In this document: in pieces, positions 8,942 through 14,616 of the stretch
How positions within the stretch are numbered: position 1 is the stretch's first letter
Layout: each line of letters starts with the position of its first letter
Source of the DNA: Fimenecus sp045594885
Lineage (GTDB): Bacteria > Bacillota > Clostridia > Oscillospirales > Acutalibacteraceae
Assembly: GCA_045594885.1 (NCBI GenBank)
Contig: JAZNZJ010000057.1
Location: 1-17,844, forward strand
Direction of reading: 5' to 3'
DNA: 17,844 nt
Position numbers and translations under genes: made by a program
Notes under the pieces: generated by a model
Told to the model about the DNA's origin: nothing
What the model saw: only the letters and a program-made list of their open reading frames with translations
The model's database searches: none

Positions 8942-9652
8942 ATGTCAATTATTTTAGATGTTATTCTTATAGCAATTCTTGTAGGTTTTATTGCAGCCGC
9001 AGTAAAAAAAGGATTTGTATTATCACTTTTAGAACTTATTGCAGTTGTTGCTGCAGTCGCATTGGCATTTTCATTCAGTCCTGTTGTTGCACAAGCGGCA
9101 TATGAGGGTGTTGTTGAAGATGCAATGATTGAGTCCCTTGAAGAGCAGTTAGATGCAAATATAAATGCTTCAGGAATCACTGAGGGTGTGGAATTAGTGA
9201 TTAACTCCTTACCTGAATTTGTGGTTTCCTTTGCAGAGTCGGCGGGAGTAAGTGTTGACTCAATCAAGAAATCAGTTTCAACGGCTAAGTTAGATACTGA
9301 AAATCTTGCTACAGAAATAGTTACAAAGGTTGCACAACCAATTATTGTGGGTGTGTTGACGGTAGTATTCTTCATTATTCTCTCACTTCTTTTATGTTTT
9401 GTACTTAAAATTGTAGCGAAGCTCTTGTCAAAATTATTCGACCTTCCTATAGTTGGCAAGGTGAACAAAACACTCGGTGGTATTCTTGGTGCAATTAAGG
9501 GCATAGTTGTTCTTATAGTGGTATGTACTGCACTTAAGTTTATGTTTGAAAATGGCGATGGTGAAATTGCTGTTGCGGTACAGGAATCATTTGTTATCAA
9601 CCTGCTTGACAATATCAATCCCTTTATAGAATCATTGAAAGAGATGTTTTAA
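8942..9652 (+). CDS. CvpA family membrane protein
   Basis: The 236-residue product matches the CvpA (colicin V production) family, multi-pass membrane proteins of poorly defined envelope function. Visible hydrophobic segments lie at about residues 3-21, 26-48, 131-160 and 172-198. The family-typical first helix is followed by KKGFVLSLLEL and a late G-rich GKVNKTLGGILGAIKG. A hydrophilic loop of about 80 residues rich in Glu, Ser and Val separates helices two and three. GAGGTGA at 8931-8937 serves the ATG at 8942. It is 12 bp from both its neighbours, the unknown anchored protein and pgsA, which places it in an envelope-related part of the operon. Confidence 0.82.
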   Translation: MSIILDVILIAILVGFIAAAVKKGFVLSLLELIAVVAAVALAFSFSPVVAQAAYEGVVEDAMIESLEEQLDANINASGITEGVELVINSLPEFVVSFAESAGVSVDSIKKSVSTAKLDTENLATEIVTKVAQPIIVGVLTVVFFIILSLLLCFVLKIVAKLLSKLFDLPIVGKVNKTLGGILGAIKGIVVLIVVCTALKFMFENGDGEIAVAVQESFVINLLDNINPFIESLKEMF

Positions 9653-9664
9653 GGAGTGACTAAA

Positions 9665-10318
9665 ATGAGCGAAGAAAAGAAAACTTTAAAACAGAATGTA
9701 AAAGAATTGCTTGAGGGTAGTCTTACGATTCCAAATTTGATTTCGGTAATAAGAATATGCTTAATTCCCGTAATTGCTGTGCTTTATTATAAGGGTTATA
9801 TCTGGTGGTCAGTTGCAATGATTGCAATTTCAGGACTTTCAGATGCGGTTGACGGCAAAATCGCCCGTAAATTCAATCAGGTTTCAGCACTTGGTAAAAT
9901 TCTTGACCCGGTTGCAGATAAACTTACAATTTTTGCATTGGCAATAGTGCTCTTTCTCAAATTCAGAGAAGCACAGAGCGAAGCAATGCAAGCTTTTGCA
10001 TGGGTGTTCTTATTGTTCATAATTAAAGATGTTATAATGATTTTGGGTGGTGCATTACTTATTGCTCTCGGTACACGTCCCGTTGCCGCAGAAATTTGGG
10101 GTAAGCTCGCTACATTGGTATTTTACGCAGTAATGGTTGTTATTGTAGGTTTCGGACCGGAAATCGGCGCAATCAGCAGTGTTTATCCTCAATATACACT
10201 CCCTGAAGCAGTAATGTTTATACTTGTAATAATAGCAGTAATTCTTACCTTTGTGGCTTTCTTTAGTTATGTGCCGGGTGCACTCAAACAAATCAAAGAA
10301 AACGCAAAGAAAAAATAA
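9665..10318 (+). CDS. pgsA: CDP-diacylglycerol-glycerol-3-phosphate 3-phosphatidyltransferase
   Basis: PgsA makes phosphatidylglycerophosphate from CDP-diacylglycerol and glycerol-3-phosphate, the committed step to phosphatidylglycerol and cardiolipin. The 217-residue product carries the complete CDP-alcohol phosphatidyltransferase motif: Asp60 and Asp63 in SDAVDGKIAR, then Gly77, Asp81 and Asp85 in GKILDPVAD. Several membrane helices follow, and the Lys-rich C terminus is cytoplasmic. The frame is open from a GTG at 9656, but that codon lies inside the AAGGAG ribosome binding site (9651-9656); ATG 9665 at the right distance is the start. The preceding TIPNLISVIRI is the family's N-terminal signature. 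PgsA rather than PssA or cardiolipin synthase is inferred from this segment and the length. Confidence 0.92.
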   Translation: MSEEKKTLKQNVKELLEGSLTIPNLISVIRICLIPVIAVLYYKGYIWWSVAMIAISGLSDAVDGKIARKFNQVSALGKILDPVADKLTIFALAIVLFLKFREAQSEAMQAFAWVFLLFIIKDVIMILGGALLIALGTRPVAAEIWGKLATLVFYAVMVVIVGFGPEIGAISSVYPQYTLPEAVMFILVIIAVILTFVAFFSYVPGALKQIKENAKKK

Positions 10319-10341
10319 TCACATAAAAAGGACAAAACGCA

Positions 10342-12654
10342 ATGAACAAAAATATGATTTGCAGCAGATGCAAACAAAGACCTGCTGTGATTTTCGTTTC
10401 AAAAATGGATGGTGACAAAACATCCAATGAGGGCTTGTGCATTAAATGTGCAATGGAATTGAACATTGGCCCAATTAAGCAGATGATGGAAAATATGGGC
10501 ATAACCGAAGACCAGCTTGACGATATTACTGAGCAGATGGACAGTATGATGGAAAGTATGGGCGACGATTTTGAACTTGGCGGTGCATCAACTTTCCCGT
10601 TTATGCAAAATCTTGGTATGGTGCCCACAGATGTGCCTGAAGAAAACATCAAAGACCTTAATGGTGATAAAAAGGGTGCACCAAAACAAAAGAAAAAACA
10701 GGGCACAAAGAATGATAAGAGAAAAATGCTTTCTCTTTATTGTACAGATTTGACCGCTCGTGCAAGAGATGGCAAACTTGACAGAATAATCGGCAGAGAT
10801 ACTGAAATTGCCCGTGCAGTACAGATTCTTTGCAGAAGAACAAAGAATAACCCCTGTTTAATCGGTGAGCCTGGTGTCGGTAAAACCGCAATTGCAGAGG
10901 GACTTGCACAACGAATTGCCGAGGGTAATGTACCTGCAAAGCTTGTTGATAAAGAAATTCATCTTCTTGACCTTACTGCACTTGTTGCGGGTACGCAATT
11001 CCGTGGTCAGTTTGAAAGCAGAATTAAAGGACTTGTCGAAGAAGTTAAGAGTGAAGGCAATATAATTCTTTTCATTGATGAGGTTCATAACCTTGTTGGC
11101 ACAGGTGATGCCGAAGGCTCAATGAATGCGGCAAATATTTTGAAACCCGCATTGTCACGTGGCGAAATTCAGGTGATTGGTGCAACCACATTCAATGAAT
11201 ATCGTAAGCACATTGAGAAAGATGCAGCACTTGAACGTCGATTCCAGCCCGTTAAGGTTGAAGAACCATCAATTGAAGATACTTATAAAATGCTTATCGG
11301 TATTAAAGGTTACTATGAAACATTCCATCGTGTTCAAATCAGTGACAACCTTGTTTATAAGGCAGTAACTCTTTCAGAAAGATATATTACTGACAGATTT
11401 TTACCCGATAAGGCAATTGACTTACTTGATGAAGCTTGCACCTGTGCAAATCTTCGCAATAAGGCAATCAGTGAAAATGAAATAAACGAAAAGAAAATTT
11501 TTGAGCTTAAGAAAGAGCTTGAAGCCCTTGAAGAAAAAATCGCAAATCCCGAAAAGGACGAAGACCTTAATCCCATTTATGAAGAACTTTATAAAACAAA
11601 GGGTGAGTTGGCAGTCTGTGAGGGTAAAGCACCTGAATTGCAAGAAAAAGCAAGGGACAATCAAGTGCTTGAAGATGATTTGGCAAAGGTTATAAATCTT
11701 TGGACGGGTATTCCTGCAACAAAGGTAGTTGAGGGCGATGTTAACAGATTAAAGGGTCTTGAAGACAGACTTATGGAAAAAGTAATAGGTCAGGACGAGG
11801 CTGTAACACTTGTCGCAAATGCAATTAAGCGTAGCAGAATTCAGTTAACACTTCAAAAACGTCCCGCATCATTTATCTTTGTAGGACCTACGGGTGTGGG
11901 TAAAACTGAACTTGTAAAACAGCTTTCAACAGAGCTTTTTGACACTCCCGAAACACTTATCCGTCTTGATATGAGTGAGTTTATGGAGAAACATTCAGTT
12001 TCACGTCTTATTGGTTCTCCTCCCGGATATGTGGGCTATGATGAAGCAGGTCAGCTTACAGAAAAAGTGAGAAGAAAGCCATATTCAATTATTCTTTTTG
12101 ATGAAATTGAAAAGGCTCACCCCGATGTTATGAATATTCTTCTTCAAATTCTTGATGAGGGCAAAACAAATGATGCTCACGGCAGAACAGTTAGCTTTGC
12201 AAATACAGTAATCATTATGACCTCAAATGCGGGTAGTCAAAAGGCAGAAACATCATTGGGCTTCGGCAAGAGCGAAAAAGACATTTCAAAAGAAAAAGTT
12301 CTTAAAGCACTCAATGAATTCTTGCGTCCCGAATTCATTGGTCGTGTTGACGAAATTGTTGTATTCAATCCATTGAGCGAAGAAGATTATAAGAATATTG
12401 CAGTTCTTATGATGAACGAAATGAAAACAGTTCTCAAGGATAAGGGCATTGAGTTCATTTATGACGAAAATACACCGTCTGCAATCGTTTCGAAAATGGA
12501 CGGTAATGTGCGTGGGGCTCGTGATTTAAGAAATGTTATTCGTCGTAATATCGAAGATAAGGTTTCAACACTTATGATTGATAATCTCGGCACAACAATG
12601 CATAAAATCCTTGTCACATCAACAGATAATAATATTCAGGTAACATTTGAATAA
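10342..12654 (+). CDS. clpE: ClpE-like AAA+ protein unfoldase with N-terminal zinc finger
   Basis: This is a Hsp100/Clp ATPase of 770 residues with two AAA+ modules, expected to unfold proteins for ClpP. In place of the double ClpN domain of ClpC it has a small zinc finger with Cys7, Cys10, Cys33 and Cys36 (CSRC and CIKC), the feature that separates ClpE from ClpC. D1 has Walker A GEPGVGKT (175-182) and Walker B FIDE (244-247). A coiled-coil middle segment of Glu/Lys-rich helices lies near 375-455. D2 has Walker A GPTGVGKT (515-522), Walker B ILFDE (584-588) and a ClpP-docking LGF loop (639-641). It is the last gene of the operon, 23 bp after pgsA, and is followed by a hairpin terminator. No CtsR-type operator was recognised upstream, so heat-shock control like that of classical clpE is not visible. 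Confidence 0.88.
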   Translation: MNKNMICSRCKQRPAVIFVSKMDGDKTSNEGLCIKCAMELNIGPIKQMMENMGITEDQLDDITEQMDSMMESMGDDFELGGASTFPFMQNLGMVPTDVPEENIKDLNGDKKGAPKQKKKQGTKNDKRKMLSLYCTDLTARARDGKLDRIIGRDTEIARAVQILCRRTKNNPCLIGEPGVGKTAIAEGLAQRIAEGNVPAKLVDKEIHLLDLTALVAGTQFRGQFESRIKGLVEEVKSEGNIILFIDEVHNLVGTGDAEGSMNAANILKPALSRGEIQVIGATTFNEYRKHIEKDAALERRFQPVKVEEPSIEDTYKMLIGIKGYYETFHRVQISDNLVYKAVTLSERYITDRFLPDKAIDLLDEACTCANLRNKAISENEINEKKIFELKKELEALEEKIANPEKDEDLNPIYEELYKTKGELAVCEGKAPELQEKARDNQVLEDDLAKVINLWTGIPATKVVEGDVNRLKGLEDRLMEKVIGQDEAVTLVANAIKRSRIQLTLQKRPASFIFVGPTGVGKTELVKQLSTELFDTPETLIRLDMSEFMEKHSVSRLIGSPPGYVGYDEAGQLTEKVRRKPYSIILFDEIEKAHPDVMNILLQILDEGKTNDAHGRTVSFANTVIIMTSNAGSQKAETSLGFGKSEKDISKEKVLKALNEFLRPEFIGRVDEIVVFNPLSEEDYKNIAVLMMNEMKTVLKDKGIEFIYDENTPSAIVSKMDGNVRGARDLRNVIRRNIEDKVSTLMIDNLGTTMHKILVTSTDNNIQVTFE

Positions 12655-12660
12655 ACAACC

Positions 12661-12690
12661 AATGGCGGGGCAAAACCTCGCCATTATTAT
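12661..12690 (+). terminator. Terminator hairpin after clpE
   Basis: A 10-bp stem (12661-12670 with 12676-12685, one G-U pair) around a five-base loop starts six bases after the clpE stop and is followed by ATTATGATAAATTT. The U-tract is weak, but the position fits the end of the 13-gene operon. Confidence 0.7.
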
Positions 12691-12724
12691 GATAAATTTG
12701 AATTTGTTGGGGGTAATAATATCC

Positions 12725-12796
12725 GGTAGGGCGGGGTCTTGACCCCGCCGTTGAGTTATCATATGTTATTCGGCGGGGTCAAGACCCCGCCCTACC
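12725..12796. repeat. GC-rich palindromic repeat, 26-bp perfect inverted arms
   Basis: Two arms of 26 bp (12725-12750 and 12771-12796) are perfect reverse complements around a 20-base AT-rich spacer. Each arm also contains its own palindrome, GGCGGGGTC-TT-GACCCCGCC, so it can fold either as two small hairpins or one long one. The GC content stands out sharply against the AT-rich surroundings. It lies just after the clpE terminator and before the ZIP promoter and codes for nothing. It looks like a dispersed intergenic repeat (REP- or MITE-like), but copy number cannot be judged from one window. Confidence 0.85.
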
Positions 12797-12850
12797 ATAA
12801 ACAGTACATATAAAAGAACTCTACAAACCCCAATTTACACAACTATTCCT

Positions 12851-12879
12851 TTCACTCCTTTATTCACAACGAATATAAT
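12851..12879 (+). promoter_or_regulatory. Sigma-A type promoter of the first ZIP gene
   Basis: TTCACT (12851-12856) and a perfect TATAAT (12874-12879) are 17 bases apart. They sit about 20 bases upstream of the ATG at 12898, whose ribosome binding site is GGAGGTG (12887-12893). Confidence 0.65.
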
Positions 12880-12897
12880 GAATAATGGAGGTGCACT

Positions 12898-13698
12898 ATG
12901 AATGTTTTTATCTTAATGGCATTGTTGGCAACGCTTGGCACTTGGTTTGTAACGGCGTTAGGCTCTGCCATCGTCATATTTTTTAAATCACCCAATCAAA
13001 AGGGATTAAATATTATGTTGGGCTTTGCTTCGGGAGTAATGATTGCAGCGAGCTTCTGGTCGCTCTTACAGCCCGCAATTGAGCGAGCAAAGGAAACGTC
13101 GAATATACCCGCATATTTAGTAGCAACAATCGGATTTGTGTTCGGAGCATTGTTTATGTGGGCATCTGACAAAATTGTTACATTTGCAAGAAAAAAGACT
13201 GATAATACACAGGAAAAAGCAAATGAAAGAATGCATCGTATTATTATGTTGATTCTGTCAATTACACTTCATAATATACCCGAGGGATTAGCGGTTGGTG
13301 TAGCCTTTGGTGCATTGAAAGACGGATACACTGCAGAAAATTTAATGGCTGCAATATCTGTGGCTGTGGGAATTGGCTTACAGAATTTCCCCGAAGGTGC
13401 AGCGGTTTCCGTACCGTTAAGGCGGGAAGGTTATTCAAGAAAAAAGAGCTTCTTTTTAGGTCAATCGTCGGGTATGGTTGAACCGATTGCCGGTGTGTTA
13501 GGTGCATTATTAGTGGTTTATGTTGAAGCAATTTTGCCATATGCACTGTCATTTGCTGCGGGAGCAATGATATTAGTTGCCGTACACGAACTTATACCGG
13601 AATGTCAAAAAAATCAAAAAGCACAACCTTACTTAGCCACAATGGGAATTGTTATGGGCTTTGCCGTTATGATGCTGTTGGATGTAATGTTGGGGTGA
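12898..13698 (+). CDS. ZIP family metal transporter (GufA-like), copy 1
   Basis: The 266-residue polytopic membrane protein belongs to the ZIP family, importers of zinc or other divalent metals such as iron and manganese. The defining metal-site motifs in the fourth and fifth helices are HNIPEG (125-130) and QNFPEG (162-167), and HELIPE (230-235) follows in a later helix. The loop between helices three and four (about 96-112) is Lys/Asp/Glu-rich rather than His-rich. The best start is ATG 12898 with a strong GGAGGTG. It is a paralogue of the ZIP gene at 14617, with which it shares helix order and motifs, but the two are clearly diverged. Metal specificity cannot be assigned. Confidence 0.9.
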   Translation: MNVFILMALLATLGTWFVTALGSAIVIFFKSPNQKGLNIMLGFASGVMIAASFWSLLQPAIERAKETSNIPAYLVATIGFVFGALFMWASDKIVTFARKKTDNTQEKANERMHRIIMLILSITLHNIPEGLAVGVAFGALKDGYTAENLMAAISVAVGIGLQNFPEGAAVSVPLRREGYSRKKSFFLGQSSGMVEPIAGVLGALLVVYVEAILPYALSFAAGAMILVAVHELIPECQKNQKAQPYLATMGIVMGFAVMMLLDVMLG

Positions 13699-13715
13699 GG
13701 ATGCGAAATCAAATT

Positions 13716-13804
13716 ATTCATTATTCATCAGCGAAGCGGTTTCATCATTCATTATTCATTGATAAAAGTCGCAAGAAGTGAATAGTGAAGAGTGAATAAT
13801 GAAT
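13716..13804. repeat. AT-rich inverted repeat built on ATTCATTATTCAT
   Basis: The unit ATTCATTATTCAT occurs at 13716-13728 and 13747-13759, and its inverted form TGAATAATGAAT at 13793-13804, with further degenerate copies around it (GTGAATAGTGAAGAGTG). The arms could form a long imperfect AT hairpin. GATAAAAGTCGCA at 13761-13773 sits in the loop and is the exact reverse complement of 13840-13852 in the neighbouring terminator. There is no credible coding sequence here. The 160 bp from the ZIP stop to 13857 holds only this repeat and the terminator. Confidence 0.7.
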
Positions 13805-13821
13805 AGTGAAAAATACAAAAA

Positions 13822-13852
13822 GAAAAAGTCACACTATCGTGCGACTTTTATC
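13822..13852 (-). terminator. Minus-strand terminator downstream of the tRNA-like element
   Basis: On the minus strand AAAAGTCGCAC-GATA-GTGTGACTTTT forms an 11-bp stem whose only non-canonical pair is G-U; on the plus strand the same pair would be an A-C mismatch, so the minus strand is the working one. It runs into TTTTTCTTTTT. This implies that transcription from the tRNA side reaches this point. Confidence 0.65.
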
Positions 13853-13856
13853 TTTT

Positions 13857-14030
13857 TGGCTGGGGTGGCAGGATTCGACCGTATGCTATGGCTTTGCCTT
13901 GCATACTATTCGTTTGGCGACCCAATTTCTTACGAAATTCGGTACCCGCCAACCGCTTTTGACTAAAAATGATGCACTGCATCATTTTCTTAACGTCAAA
14001 ACCTTCTCAGGTTCGAATCCTTTACTACCA
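13857..14030 (-). other. Cloverleaf-forming element bounded by inverted tRNA 3' ends; tRNA-Gln-derived
   Basis: The left end (13854-13880) repeats the tRNA-Gln 3' end at 14073-14100 with a single base missing: CCA, discriminator, acceptor strand and T-arm. The right end (14010-14030) is an inverted T-arm, GGTTCGAATCC, running to TTTACTACCA. Between them lie three hairpins: 13881-13906 (GTATGC/GCATAC), 13914-13952 (TTGGCG/CGCCAA enclosing AATTTC/GAAATT) and 13957-14001 (TTTTGAC/GTCAAAA enclosing an 11-bp palindrome). On the minus strand, 13925 to 13857 can also be read as a degenerate tRNA-Gln (GTCGCCAAACG against GTCGTCAAGCG in the D-arm, acceptor pairing with one mismatch). I do not recognise the element. 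It could be a decayed tRNA, a mobile repeat, or a structured RNA. Confidence 0.6.
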
Positions 14031-14035
14031 AAAAT

Positions 14036-14069
14036 TAAAACAAAAAAAGGCACCGAGATGGTACCTTTT
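14036..14069 (-). terminator. Terminator of tRNA-Gln
   Basis: On the minus strand AAAAGGTACC-ATCTC-GGTGCCTTTT forms a 10-bp stem with one T-G pair, followed by TTTGTTTTTAATTTTT. It begins seven bases after the CCA end of tRNA-Gln. Confidence 0.75.
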
Positions 14070-14075
14070 CTGTTT

Positions 14076-14150
14076 TGGCTGGGGTGGCAGGATTCGAACC
14101 TACGAATGCAGCAGTCAAAGTGCTGTGTCTTACCGCTTGACGACACCCCA
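14076..14150 (-). tRNA. tRNA-Gln (anticodon UUG)
   Basis: The minus strand folds into a full cloverleaf. The acceptor is TGGGGTG/CACCCCA with discriminator G and encoded CCA (14076-14078). The D-arm contains GTCAAGCGGTAAGAC, the anticodon loop is CTTTGAC between CAGCA and TGCTG, and the T-arm contains GGTTCGAATCC. The loop gives anticodon UUG. It has its own terminator downstream and a hairpin separating it from tRNA-His upstream. Confidence 0.95.
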
Positions 14151-14170
14151 ATATGAAATTGTGGTTTATA

Positions 14171-14200
14171 CTCAAAACTCCGCCGAATTTTAGGCGGAGT
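14171..14200 (-). terminator. Hairpin between tRNA-His and tRNA-Gln
   Basis: ACTCCGCC (14177-14184) and GGCGGAGT (14193-14200) are perfect inverted arms around an eight-base loop. On the minus strand it is followed by TTTGAG, a short U-run. It may terminate or attenuate the Gly-Arg-His transcript before tRNA-Gln, or act as a processing stem. Confidence 0.5.
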
Positions 14201-14210
14201 CTTGAATTAG

Positions 14211-14288
14211 TGGGGTGGATAATCGGATTCGAACCGATGGTCTCCAGTGCCACAAACTGGCGCTTTAACCAACTAAGCTATACCCACC
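14211..14288 (-). tRNA. tRNA-His (anticodon GUG)
   Basis: The cloverleaf on the minus strand has acceptor GTGGGTA/TATCCAC, an encoded extra G at position -1 (14288) facing discriminator C, which is the identity mark of tRNA-His, and encoded CCA (14211-14213). The anticodon loop is TTGTGGC between CCAGT and ACTGG, giving GUG. The T-arm is CGGTTCGAATCCG. Confidence 0.95.
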
Positions 14289-14317
14289 ATATAAGTCAGC
14301 GCACAAAGTACGCTGAT

Positions 14318-14394
14318 TGGCACGCTGAAAGGGATTCGAACCCCCGACCCTCTGCTTAGAAGGCAGATGCTCTATCCAACTGAGCTATCAGCGC
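14318..14394 (-). tRNA. tRNA-Arg (anticodon UCU)
   Basis: The cloverleaf on the minus strand has acceptor GCGCTGA/TCAGCGT (first pair G-U), discriminator G and encoded CCA (14318-14320). The anticodon loop is CTTCTAA between TCTGC and GCAGA, giving UCU. The T-arm is GGGGGTTCGAATCCC with a loop of normal size. Confidence 0.94.
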
Positions 14395-14397
14395 ATG

Positions 14398-14471
14398 TGG
14401 AGCGGGTGATGGGAATCGAACCCACACGACCAGCTTGGAAGGCTGGGATTCTACCATTGAACTACACCCGC
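14398..14471 (-). tRNA. tRNA-Gly (anticodon UCC)
   Basis: The cloverleaf on the minus strand has acceptor GCGGGTG/CACCCGC, discriminator U and encoded CCA (14398-14400). The anticodon loop is CTTCCAA between CCAGC and GCTGG, giving UCC. It is the first tRNA of the cluster, only three bases from tRNA-Arg, so the two must be cut from one transcript. Confidence 0.95.
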
Positions 14472-14490
14472 AGTTCAAACGACGCTAATT

Positions 14491-14519
14491 ATATTAACAT
14501 AAAGACTGTTTTTTGTCAA
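14491..14519 (-). promoter_or_regulatory. Sigma-A promoter of the tRNA cluster
   Basis: On the minus strand a consensus TTGACA (14514-14519) is 17 bases from TAATAT (14491-14496), and the expected start of transcription is about 12 bases before tRNA-Gly. It should drive Gly-Arg-His and perhaps Gln. Confidence 0.85.
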
Positions 14520-14563
14520 TATATTTTTTACTTTTTTTCTTATCATTATAATTAGTTTTTTTC

Positions 14564-14593
14564 TTGCTATTATCATACTTTTTCTGTTATTAT
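14564..14593 (+). promoter_or_regulatory. Possible promoter of the second ZIP gene
   Basis: TTGCTA (14564-14569) and TATTAT (14588-14593) are 18 bases apart upstream of the ATG at 14617. It is divergent from the tRNA promoter. The region is very AT-rich, so a chance match is possible. Confidence 0.4.
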
Positions 14594-14616
14594 ATTAGTA
14601 AAGAAAAGGTGATTAT

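Noticed and set aside
8863..9618. Minus-strand open frame of 251 codons
   Set aside because: It lies antisense to the CvpA gene, has low-complexity Ser/Thr/Ala composition, no ribosome binding site, and the sense strand is clearly coding.
10293..10706. Minus-strand open frame of 137 codons
   Set aside because: It is antisense to the zinc-finger part of clpE and shows no motif; the sense frame has Cys-x-x-Cys pairs and an operon position.
13716..13804. CRISPR array or tandem repeat
   Set aside because: The ATTCATTATTCAT copies are short, irregularly spaced and in both orientations, with no spacer pattern and no cas genes.
13806..14156. Open frame of 116 codons, plus strand
   Set aside because: It reads through the tRNA-like element and antisense to tRNA-Gln; the peptide is a translation of structural RNA, and there is no ribosome binding site.
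14153..14555. Open frames of 62-68 codons over the tRNA cluster
   Set aside because: They are antisense to tRNA-His, tRNA-Arg and tRNA-Gly; peptides such as FEPMVSSATN and RDSNPRPSA are well-known artefacts of tRNA complements.
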